Translations under genes and position numbers: made by a program | Shown here: positions 24,701 through 36,700 of the stretch, one piece after another | Numbering within the stretch: the first letter of the stretch is position 1 | Layout of the letters: the number at the start of each line of letters is the position of its first letter | Assembly: GCA_036417435.1 (NCBI GenBank) | Contig: CM070900.1 | Span: forward strand, 35,813,496-35,877,495 | DNA: 64,000 nucleotides | Source of the DNA: Inia geoffrensis | Lineage: Eukaryota > Chordata > Mammalia > Artiodactyla > Iniidae | Reading direction: 5' to 3' | The notes under the pieces: generated by a model | The model's input: only the letters and a program-made list of their open reading frames with translations | Told to the model about the DNA's origin: nothing | Databases searched by the model: none

Positions 24701-27700
24701 CTGCTGTCTGATTTTAAGAAATCGTCTCAGCTACCCCAGCCTTAGCAACCACCACCCAGATCAGTCAGCAGCCACGGACATCGAGGCAAGACCCTCCCCC
24801 AGCAAAAGGATTACAACTTGCTGAAGCCTCAGATGATAGCACTTTTTAGCCATAAGTATTTTAATTAATATATGTACAGTTTTTTTAGACATAATGTTAT
24901 TGTATACTTACTAAACATAACTTTCATATGCCCTGGGAAACCAAAAATTTCACGTGACTCACTTTATTGCAATATTCACTTTATTGCGGTGGTTGGGAAT
25001 CAAACCCACAATATCTCCAAAGTATGCCTGTATATACTGTGTGCCAACCCCAAGTTCCAGCAAGGACTCCCTTGATCTCTTTCCCAGAGAAGGGCTTCGG
25101 GTGTAACCACCTGCTCCTGAACCACTTCCTGTGGCCCCACTAGGTCCTGCGCACATCCCCTTGCTCGCGGTGCTCAGTTTAGCATCCCCTTGCTCGCGGT
25201 GCTCAGTTTAGCATCCCCTAAAGGAAGCCTCCAGGATAATGAGCTGCAGTCCTACTCACTGCAGAAGAAATTATTCCAAATATCCTCAGAAGCCTCTAGA
25301 TCAGGGGTCTCCAAACTTGTCATTTCAGAACAACCTTCACGATTTTTGCCTAAATCCACATATTATCTATACTGTTGTTTATTTAATGATTCCATTTAAA
25401 TAGACTCACTTTGAACTTTTCAAAACTTATTTTTAGAAGAATTTTTAGCACTAAAGTAAATGAAAAATCATCATCCCTTGCCACGGATAAAAGAACACTG
25501 CTAAATAAAGACCCCGTGAACAGAACAATGAAATTAAAATTGATAAGACAGCTGACTGCCACCACTTTTCTCTATCTTTAAAGTGATGTTTAAACAAGTG
25601 AAAGAGGTATTAAGGATATCTTTAGCTCCAAGATCTGTCTTTATCTTTGATACAATCAAAAGTAATGGAGGAGAATTGATAAGAGGAAATAATTTCTTCA
25701 CCATGTTTCAAGGTAAACATCAGAAAAACTCGATAAGACTCACATACATGGTCAGGTTTTTTTTGTTTTTTGGGTTTTTTTTTTTTTTTTTTTGCAGTAC
25801 GCGGGCCTCTCACTGTCGTGGCCTCTCCCGTTGCGGAGCCCAGGCTCCCGACGCGCAGGCTCAGCGGCCATGGCTCACGGGCCCAGCCGCTCCGCGGCAT
25901 GTGGGATCCTCCCGGACCGGGGCACGAACCCACGTCCCCTGCATCGGCAGACGGACTCTCAACCACTGCGCCACCGGGGAAGCCCACATGGTCAGTTTTA
26001 ACCAGTACGACCAATACACTTATACAAACGGATAAACACGCGATGTATTTTTTCAGTTAAGCCACAATTCGAGATGACCTTGGGCAAGTTACTAAGGATT
26101 TCACTGTTTCAACTTCCTCATCTCGAAACTAAAGTCAGTAATACTCACCCTACCTACCACACAGGAATGTTCTGAGGAACAAAGGAGAACAGAAATGACT
26201 TGTGAGAAATGGAAAGCAGGATACCAGCATGACACCTTGTCATCATTTGCCATCATATCAGTATCATTTACTACATTCTATCATCCCTGTAAAAGTCCCC
26301 CATCTTGTTGTGCTATCTCCACTCCCATTCCCAAGCTGTCTCTCCTATTTTGGCCATGAATTTGGTTCCAAATTACTATTGCTTTGATGCTGTTTGAAAT
26401 ATTGCAGAGAAATGTCAAAATCAGAGAGTGAAATCCCGGGTCATCTCTATGGGGGTAGAGTTTTATAACTCTTTAACTAAAGGATAAAGTGACATTTTTA
26501 ACCTGTTTCCAATGTTGCTTACTGACACCAAATTCATTATTCTGCTCTTTATAGGAAACCTGTGAATCCATCCTCAACTTGGTATTGGAAGAGGTAAAGC
26601 AACTTCATGGACCACAGAAGCCGGACCACAAGCTCTCTGGGTTCCGCCTACCTTCTGCGACGCCAACCCCCACCTCAGGAGCTGCAGTCCCACAGGTTGG
26701 ACTGGTCATCGATGGGAAGACGTTGAATGCCATTTTCCAGGGAAAACTGGAGGAGAAGTTTCTGGAGTTGACCCAGTATTGCCGGTCTGTCCTGTGCTGC
26801 CGCTCCACCCCACTCCAGAAGAGTATGCTCGTCAAGCTGGTGCGAGACAGGCTAAGAGCCATGACCCTTTCCATAGGTACCCATCATGCGGAGATGTGGG
26901 GGGACGCTGGGCAAGCCCACTCTGGACCAGAGGTGAGGGGTCACGTATCACCGTCAGGATACTCAAGCTGAGGGTCATTGTCTTAGAGGGAGAGAGTTCA
27001 AGGTGACAATCAAGATGTGGCAGTCAGCAGGTGAGCAGCAGCGAAGCAGGGTGGGAGAGCAAATCCAAGGTCTCAGGATGAGCAGGTCTGCTAAGGGAAA
27101 GTCAGCACTTGGATGGAGGCCACAGCCAAGAGGGGCCTCAAGTATCCAGGTAGCTCAATATACATTCAGGCCCACTCCCCTTCTGGGATGCTGACCGTGT
27201 GCCCTTCAATACTTAACACATGGCACAATACCACGCACCTCAGGTGCCTGTGGACTTGATATTCTGTCGAGTGTTGACAGCTGGTGGGGACATCTAAAAG
27301 GTGAAGCTTGTCCCACGTTTCGTGTTGTATATTCATTTCTAAATATAAGACTCCACACAAAGCGTACCCTCAGTAAACGCTGGCTTGTTGGTTGTTGAAG
27401 AATTTCTCATCGGGGACTAAATTTTAGCCCTGGTTGAGGCAGAGAAATGAAGTGACCTTACCTCAAACCTTCCAGGAGCAACCAAAGCTGGTTTACGAGA
27501 ACCTTCACGATCTGGGCTCCATCATGTCTCCAGCCACCTTCCTCCCCACAACATTCAGCAGTCCATGTCCCAACCACAGGAAGCTGCTTACCATTCTCCA
27601 GGAGCCTCGTCCTCTCTCGCTTCGTGACCTTTGCTCAAGCCATTTCCTCTGTAAAACCTCCTCCAATCCCGCCTAATGTTCCTTTACTCCGTGGGCTCCC

Positions 27701-30700
27701 ACAGAGCTCCACAGCACTGTTACGCCTTCAGTGCTGGGCTGCTCAGGAGACCAGATGTTTCTTGAGTGGAGGGGCAGCGTCAGTCTTACTCAGTTCCATC
27801 CCGTGCCCAGCGCATACCAAGCACATGGTAAACGTAGCTTTTGTGTGAGGACATTCTTACAGATGGTTCACGTTCTCTTCCTCCTGCAAAGACACGGAAA
27901 GAGATTTTCTTTCCTGGCATTTCAAATAAGGGGCCGACTTTACATTGGTGGGTTTTTTTGTTTTTTCTTTTTTTTTCCTTTTCTTCAGGTAAAAGCAGTT
28001 CAAAACCAGAAAAAAAAAAAAAAAAAGAGGGAGTGGGCAGAAAGAATAGAAGGGAGCAGAGCTTTAGCAACTGCATCCTAATTTTATTCCCTGAATTGTC
28101 CTCTTCCAAACTTCAGACACGTTCAAGGCAATAGCCCGGGATTGATTCCCAGATGTAAGGGACTGGCTTCGCTGCCATAGCAGCAGAAACAAAACCAGCA
28201 GGGCAAGAAACAGCAGGATTCCACGCCTCTGCTTCCACTGCCTTTTCTAACAGAAGAGGTTAAAGGGTGGATGCCATGGGGAAGATGAAAAGCACGCACT
28301 GCTGTGCTATCAAGGAAAAAAAAAAATCATCGTTAGAGGAATAACAGCAACTTACACTGACACAATTTTGGAGCTTAATGAATTTTGTTGCCAGATAATG
28401 AGGAGAAGGAAATTTTCTCCCCCAAATCCATATTCTCTCTAATATCTCATATAAACTGACTTGCCGATCATTATGAGAACCCACTGGAAAAACAGGTAGC
28501 GCCAGGAGAAGGATGAAGCCAGTTCAGTCTACAAATCATGGCCCTCAAGCTGAGACTGGCCCACTGCATATTTCTGTAGAGATGCTAAGAATGGTTTGTG
28601 TGTTTTTAATAGGAAAATGTGTAAAAACGATTTGCCTCTCAGCGGGAACAGTTGTTCAGTTTTGCTTCTTGGCCCACAAAGCCTAAAATATTTACTATCT
28701 GGCCCTTTACAGAAAAAGTTTGCTAAACTCTAGTCTGATGGATAAGGCATCATAGTCTGGAAAAGCCAGGCTTGTGAGGAAGACCTCGCTGTTGAGAGCT
28801 GTGCCGTCCAACATGGTTGCCACCTGTTATATGTGGCTATTTAAACTTAAAATTAAGTAGAAATTCACCAGCCACATTTCAGTAGTCATAGGGGGTAATG
28901 GTTTTCAAATTGGACAGTAAAGATATAGGACATTTCTATCACAGAAAAATCTGTTTGACGGTGCTGGTATAAAAGGTGGCATGTGTGTGTATGTATTTCC
29001 ATGCCCTAACCTCCAGTTCCCCGAAACAACTGATTTATTGACTGGGAGCCCAAAGTGACTCAATGTACCTCAACCTAAAAAATGAGTCAATCCCACGTTC
29101 CTATATTTAGAAACATCACTGAACATTGTCTCTGTCCTTGGACACCATTGACAATCTCTGATGATTTAGCTGTCCAGCATTCCAGTTGTCTTGATATGGT
29201 CAGTATAAGTTACACTGAGTGAGGGGAGGTTTGCTGGCCATGGAAACAGAAAGATCTTAGTTCCAGTGCTTCGGGGTCCCTTCACTGCCTGGATTACCCT
29301 TGCCGAGCCCCTGTGTTGCTTAAATTCTCCATCTGCTTCTCAGTGAAGCCCACTGTAACACCTGAGAAGGCCTTTTTGGCAAACCGTAAAGCACTGCCCA
29401 AGACTCACATACCATTGTATTCCCAATACCTAACACTGTACCTAAAAAAAAGACACAATAAATATTTGGTAAATGATAAAGAAAGAGTAGGGCTTCTTGT
29501 CCAAAGAAGAAAAGATCTCTCAGGCTAAAGGCCTGTAGCAATGACTCTTCCTATAGGACTGTTCAGAGCCACATTGAAAGGATTCACTTGTGCACAAAAT
29601 AGGGACAATTTAGTGCCACTTGTATAAAACTTCTCATTGTCACATAGCAGTTGGACCAGGATCTCATGACCTCTCTCCTTTCAGGTGATGGAGCAAATGA
29701 CGTAAGCATGATTCAAGCTGCTGATATTGGGATTGGAATATCTGGACAGGAAGGCATGCAGGTATCATTTGCTTCAACTCTACGTGTTATTTTCTTACTC
29801 TCCTTTATCCTTATTAGTGAGTTAAGCAGTTCCCCACAGTGTTGGAGGAATTTATACTGAAGAGCTTTGCAGAATTATCATCTGAAAGGCAGATATCCTT
29901 GCCTATACATAACCTCCGTCACCACATCCCTACTGCCCAGTCCTTCAGAATAAAGCGAGTGATCAAAGATGCTTGGCTTCTTATAGACAGCTGGCGATAC
30001 CCATATTCTAAAACCATATTCTAAAATAGTACCCAACCATTCAGGGAAAACAAAGCCTTCCCGATTCCATGCTTCCTCCCTGTAACCTCCACCCACATCT
30101 AAGTTTGCAGTGCCCTCTGTGAGCAGTGACAGGTGTAAGGACGTCGGAAAATATTTTTCAATTGCCATTTTAGTCGTGATGGCTAGATGGACCTATAAGT
30201 TGCTTGGTATACCTTAAAAGTGTACCCAAATGACTCACATTCGGCTTGGAACAAGCATACTAACTTGAGCTGCTAATGTTTCCCATTAAGACAGACCCCA
30301 CCTTGGGGTTTTGAACCATTAACCATTGTATTCCCACCACCAGTGCAGACTTTAGGTGGTGCCTAAATTTGTTGGTGGGGAGGAACGAACACCGTCACCT
30401 TTTGAGTGTCCATCGTACGCCAGCACTCTATTCGCACTTCACACTTATTATCCCAATTAATTTCAGCAGCCACCACCCTGTGTGTTAGGGATTGTTATTC
30501 CACTTTTTCAGATGAGGAAACTGAGGCTGAGAGCGGTTAAACGCCCTGACCAAGACTCGGACCAGGATTTATAACCAGGCACGTCCAAACCTCACACTCT
30601 AAAAAATTACTATGAACTGGGCCTTGTTTCTGAGTCATCCCAAGGGCAAAAGATACACTTCAGCTCCATGGAAAGGAAGAGCTATCCATCCATCAGCTCC

Positions 30701-33700
30701 ACATGAGACTGGAGCAAATGGCCTGCCTTGGTGGGTGGCCAAGGGTGTTGAGAGGTTTGAGGATCACTTGCATGGAAGCCCCTACTCTCTGGTCAACCAT
30801 CACATCCCTAGATGGTGCCCAACACACACTGGTTCACAATAAATGCTTATTGGATAAGTGGAAGGAGGTGAAGGGCCAGACCAGACCACTGGTCCCTTCT
30901 GACCTGCCCTCCTTGGATTCTAGTGGGGTTTGCATTTCCCAGAGGAGAGGGTGGGGTGTCAGGGTCCATAAAGCCACCCAAGGGTGCTACACGTGACAAA
31001 GGGTCTTTTAGACCCTACCGGCTGTGGACCCAGAACAGAGCAGCACCCTCAAGGGAGCCTCTTCGGTGCACTGGCAGCTGTGAATGGAAGCTGATGTGTC
31101 TGCTCTGCCCTCTCAGGCCGTCATGTCCAGCGACTTTGCCATCTCCCACTTCAGACACCTCAAGAAGCTGCTGCTTGTGCACGGACACTGGTGTTACTCA
31201 CGCCTGGCCAGGATGGTGGTGTACTACTTCTACAAGAACGTGGTGAGTAGCCCCGCGGTAACCTCCCACCCGAGCCTTGGGAGTCCTGGCCCGGGGACAG
31301 CCAGCTCTCCCCGCTGAAATGGACAAAGCATCTCTATGTAAGGAAATAAGTCAGGCTAACCTGGATTTTGAATCCTGAAACTGTCCCTTCCTAGCTCAGG
31401 GACCTTGGGCAAGATAATTCAGTTCTCTGAGCCTCAATTTCGTCTTTGATAAAATGGGGCTGGTACTATTTGGTGAGATTATGGTCAACATTGGCAATAC
31501 TGTCTGGCATGCACCTGGCACACAGGAGGCAGCGTGAGTACTCTGGAGTCAGATCAGATTTGGTTCAAACTGAGGCTCCTGTATTTGGTAATGGCTTCAC
31601 ACCTTAGTTTCCTCATCTCCAAAACGGGCATGGTAATAGTACCTTTCTCGCACACTTGCCATGGGGATGAACTGACAGCTTGTGTGGAAAGTGATTAGCG
31701 CTTAGTGATCACCCTATAAAGTTAGCCATTCTTCTTTTTATCATTGTTGCTGCTGTCGTAACTCTTAGAGTTACGACATAAATGAGATCTCTTTTCTGAC
31801 TGCAAGGAAGAAGGATTTGAAGAACAACTCGCCTAACTTGTAGCTTAGGTTTCCTCCCCAGATACAGTCACCCGGATATGCAAGAGCAGCACCCTGACCC
31901 TCAGGAGAGCGAAGGGGAAGGTTTAGGATATTGGGCTTCCACCCAAGACCCTGTGTATCACTTCAACGCTGCCAGCATTCCCAACAAGGACTTCTAAATA
32001 AAATATATATCAGCAAAAATGTTTAGAGCAGGGTGATCATCTGGGTTTTAGTCTTGCCTGACTCTAGTATGCTTTGTGAACTTGAAAGAGTTACTTCAGC
32101 TCTGAGCCTTGGTTTCCTCACCCATAATATGGGGAGAATAGGACTCCCTCTGTCCCTAGAAGTATTATCGAGAGGTTTTAGCATCAGAGCTCTGGATGGC
32201 ACGGAGCACTATACAATCATTTGAAGGTATGATTGTTTCTCTGAAAGATATGTGTGTTTTTGTCTTGTTGATAAGGGCCCAAAGCAGGCACACACCAACT
32301 GAGGTATTAAAACTGTCAGAGGCTCTTGTTTGCAAAGCCCTTGATTAACAATGGGCATAGGAAGAAGTCAGAGCACTGCTGTACTTAGGGAGCGAACAGG
32401 GCCTGCGCTTTTCATTATCTAGCTTGAGGACCTTTGAATAATCCCCAAGAGACTCCAAATGGAATCCAATTCCTTTTTGCATAAGGAAAAAGGGAGGATT
32501 AAGACCAGAGTGATGGAAGCGAAACACAGTAGCCAAGTAGCAGCTACAAAATGGCATATATTTTTTCCTCTCACTCCATTCTCCCAGGCCTGCTTTCAGG
32601 AGAGTCACAGTTACCCTGACTCGGGAATAAGCATTTCTGTGCACGGTTCAATGTATATGTAAATAAGCAGCATGACAAAAAATAATGTAAATGCCATACA
32701 CTGGATGGTACCATTATTTCAGCAAGTCCATGCAAACGAGTCTCTATTTGACCAGAAAGACTGTGTGGTTAGAATTCAAAATGCCCCCGTTTACTGTTTT
32801 TTCCTTGCCTCCAAGAGAATCGTTCTTTTGAATAAGCACAACCGCTTCTCTGCATTAAATTTGTGAAATAGAAAAGGAAACGTTTCCAGCCAGCCATGCT
32901 TTCAGAGCTTAAATGATATTTATTTCCAGCTCAATACCGGGATCGAAATGGCGATACTGATGCCCTATTATCTCCCCTTTGCAATTAGAGGGTGGAGAAC
33001 TATAACTTCCATGTCCGAAACCAATTTCAGAGGGGATTAAAACCCTGCCTGCTCTGAAATGTGAACAGTGAATTCATTACTGCAGTGTAGCTTCTTGGGA
33101 GGAAAAACAGGCGCCCGGTCTCAGCGATGCCATCACGGGGTTCAATACGGTCTCCCCGGGGTGCAGAGATTCCAGCCAGGCAGAGCAAGTGGAAACGCAC
33201 AAGGTCCTAACACGACCTGTGGAGGGAAACACATTTTCACGTTAAAACTCCAGGATGCATGTGAGGACAATAGAACCACCAAGATGTACTTAGTTTGTTC
33301 AAATAATTATTGAACATCTGCTGTGTCGGGAACATTATCAGGCACTGGGTATAGAGCAGAGATCTAGACACACGTGGTCCCCACTCTCACGAGGCTTACG
33401 GTCTAAATCGGGGCTCTGCAAACTTCTTCTGCAAAGGGCCTGCTCATAAATATTGTCTTGGAGGTCAGGAACCTTGTGTTCTTTTTTCTTTAAGGATTAA
33501 TACAGTTTCAATTTTTTAACTGGATTATTCCTTTTTTAATTTCATTTTTGTTTTATATAAGAGTATACTTGATTTATAGTGTTGCGTTAGTTTCAGGGGT
33601 ACAGCAAAGTGATTCAGTTATACATATACCCATTGCTTTTCAGGTTCTTCTCCCATATATGTTATTAGTAATAATAACAGTCATAATGTTATTACTGATT

Positions 33701-36700
33701 ACTGAGTAGAGTTCCCTGTGCTATACAGTAGGTTCTTGTTGACTATATATTTTATATTATCTATTTCATATAGTGTGTGTATGTCAATCCCAAACTCCTA
33801 ATTTATCCCTCCCCCAACCTTTCCCCTTTGGTAACCATAAGTCTGTTTACAAAGTCCGTGAGTCTGTTTCTATTTTGTAAGTTCGTTTATATCATTTTTT
33901 AGTTCCACATAAGTGATAATCATATGATCTTTGTCTTTCTCTGACTTTTCTCAGTATGACAATCTCTAGGTCCATGTTGCTACAAATGGCATTATGTCAT
34001 TCTTTCTCATGGCTGAGTAATATTCCCTTGTTTACATGTACCACATCTTCTTCATCCATTCCTCTGTCAGTGAACATCTGGGTTGCTTCCATGTCTTGGC
34101 TATTGTAGATAGTGCTGCGGTGAACACTGGGGTGCATATATCCTTTCAAATTATGGTTCTCTCCAGATATATGCCCAGGAGTGGGATTGCTGGATCACAC
34201 TGGTAGCTGTTTTTAGTCTTTTAAGGAACCTCCATAGTGGCTATATCAATTTACATTCCCACCAACAGTGCAAGAGGGTTCCCTTTTATCCACACCCTCT
34301 CCAGCATTTGTTGTTTGTGGGTATTTTGATGATGGCCATCCTGACAAGTGTGAGGTGGTACCTCATTGTAGTTTTGATTTGCATTTCTCTTACAGTTAGT
34401 GATGTTGAGCATCTTTTCATGTGCTATTTGGCCATCCATATGTCTTCTCTGGAGAAATGTCTATTTAGATCTGCCAATTTTTTGACTGGTTCGTTTGTTT
34501 GTTTTATATTGAGCCGCATGAGCTATTTGTATATTTCGGAGATTAATCTCCTGTAGGGCACTTTGTTTGTAAATATTTCCTCCCAGTACGTAGGTTGCCT
34601 TTTCATTTTGTTTACGGTTTCCTTTAGGTCCCATTTGTTTATTTTTGCTTTTATTTCTGTTGCCTTGGGAGACTGACCTAAGAAAACATCGGTATGAGAT
34701 ATGTCAGAGAATGTTTTGCCTATGTTCTCTTCTAGGAGTTTTATGCTGTCATGTCTTATATTTAAGTCTTTAAACCATTTCGAGTTTATTTATTTTTGTG
34801 TATGGCATTAAAGAATGTTCTAGTTTCATTTTTTTACATGTAGCTGTCCAGTTTTCCCAGCACCACTTATTGAAGAGGCTGTCTTTTCTCCACTGTATGC
34901 TCTTGCCTCTTTTGTCATAGATTAACTGACCATAGGTGTGTGGGTTTATTTCTGGGCTTTCTAGCCTATTCCTTTGATCTATATTTCTTTTTTTGTGCCA
35001 GTACCATAGTATTTTGGCAACTGTAGCTTTGTAGCATAGTCTGAAGTCAGAGAGCCTGATCCCTCCAGCTCTTTCTTTTTCAAATAGCTTTGGCTATACG
35101 GGGTCTTCTGTGTTTCCATACATATTATAAAATTTTGTGGTCTAGTTCTGTGAAAAATGCCATTGGTAATTTGATAGGGATTGCACTGAATCTCTAGATT
35201 GCCTTGGGTAGTACAGTCATTTGACAATATTGATTCTTCCAATCCAAGAACATGGTATATATCTCTCCATCTGTTTGTATCATCTTTAATTACTTTCATC
35301 AGCATCTTATAGTTTTCAGAGTACAGGTCTCTTTCCTCCTTAGGTAGGTTTATTCCTAGGTATTTTATTCTTTTTGATGCAATGGTAAGTGGGATTGTTT
35401 CCTTAATTTCTTTCTGATCTCTTGTTGTTAGTGTACAGAAATACAAGTGATTTCTGTGCGTTAATTTTGTGTCCGGCAACTTTATCACTGGTGAGCTCTA
35501 GTAGTTTTCTGGTAGCATCTTTAGGATTGTCTATATATAGTATCATGTCATCTGCAAACAGTGACAGTTTTACATTTCTTTTCCAATTTGGATTCCTATT
35601 ATTTCTTTTCCTTCTCTGATTGCCATGGCTAGGACTTCCAAGACTGTGCTGAATAAAAGTGGCAAGACTGGACATCCTTGTCTTGTTCCTGATCTTAGAG
35701 GAAATGCTTTCAGTTTTTCACCACTGAGAATGTTGTTTGCTGTGGGTTTGTCATACATGGCCTTTATTAGGTTGAGGTAGGTGCCCTCTATGCCCACTTT
35801 CTGGAGAGTTTTTATCGTAAGTGGGTGTTGAATTTTGTCAAAAGCTTTTTCTGCATCTATTGAGATAATCATATGGTTTGTATCCTTCAATTTGTCGATG
35901 TAGTGTATCACAATGATTTGTGGATATTGAAAAATCCTTGCATCCCTGGGTTAAATCCCACTTGATAAGGGTGCACAATCCTTTTAGTGTATCGTTGGAT
36001 TTGGTTTGCTAGTGTTTTGTTGAGGATTTTTGCATCTATGTTCATCAATGATATTGGCCTGTAATTTTTTTCATGTGTGGTAATTTTGTCTGGTTTTGGT
36101 ATCAGGGTGATGGTGACCTCATAGAATGGGTCTGGGAGTGTTCCTTCCTTGCAATTTTTTGAAATAGTTTCAGAAGCATAGGTGTTAATTTTTCTCTAAA
36201 TGTTTGAAAGAATTCGATTGTGAAGCCATCTGGTCCTGGACTTTGGTTTGTTGGAAATTATTAATCACAGTTTCGATTTCAGTACTTGTGATTGTTCTGT
36301 TCATATTTTCTATTTCTTCCTGGTTGGGCCTTGGAAGGCTATACCTTTCTGAGAATTTGTCCATTTCTTCTAGGTTGTCCATTTTATTGGTGTATAGTGA
36401 TCTCATACAATCCTTTGCATTTCTGTGGTGTCCATTGTAACTTCTTTTCCATTTCTAATTTTATTGATACGAGCCCTCTCCCTTTTTTCCTTGATGAGTC
36501 TCACTAAAGGTTTATCAATTTTATCTTTCAGAGAGCCAGCTTTTAGTTTCACTGATCTTTTTCTATTATTTTCTTCATCTCTATTTCATTTGTTTCTGCT
36601 CTGATGTTTAAGATTTCTTTCCTTCTACTAACTTTGTGTTTTGTCATTCTCTAGTTGTTTTGGGTGTAAGGTTAGGTGTTTATTTGTGATTTTTCTTGTT

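Larger units (their letters stand above)
19785..26554 (+). other. ATP10B intron
   Basis: 6.8-kb intron. It contains a G-rich quadruplex-type motif (20663-20692), an ancient dispersed repeat (about 21985-22525), a near-complete Tigger1 element (22660-25030), a 29-bp tandem duplication (25154-25211) and an antisense CHR SINE (25756-25985). No coding exon was seen. Confidence 0.8.
26877..29684 (+). other. ATP10B intron
   Basis: 2.8-kb intron. It includes an L2-like stretch (about 27560-27840), a pyrimidine tract followed by cag|gtaaaag (27953-27995), and non-autonomous hAT-type repeats (about 28520-28970). Confidence 0.75.

Noticed and set aside
23323..24745. Possible domesticated host gene from the Tigger1 transposase
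   Set aside because: The frame is broken in the middle by stops and frameshifts, and element ends are still in place. Looks like a normal dead copy.
25154..25211. CRISPR-like repeats
   Set aside because: Direct tandem copies with no spacers in a mammalian genome; simple duplication.
25583..26060. Several overlapping 70-150 codon frames with '[14 protein letters not shown]'-like text
   Set aside because: The same peptides recur at every CHR SINE (2025, 46192, 49468, 59550). They are frames of the SINE, not proteins.
27953..28026. T-run followed by A-run as a transcription terminator hairpin
   Set aside because: Bacterial-type terminators do not apply here; the more useful reading is the splice-like motif or retrotransposon tails.
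36185..36440. Short + strand frames with membrane-like peptides (many Phe/Ser/Leu)
   Set aside because: T-rich antisense of L1 gives hydrophobic peptides by composition; no gene.
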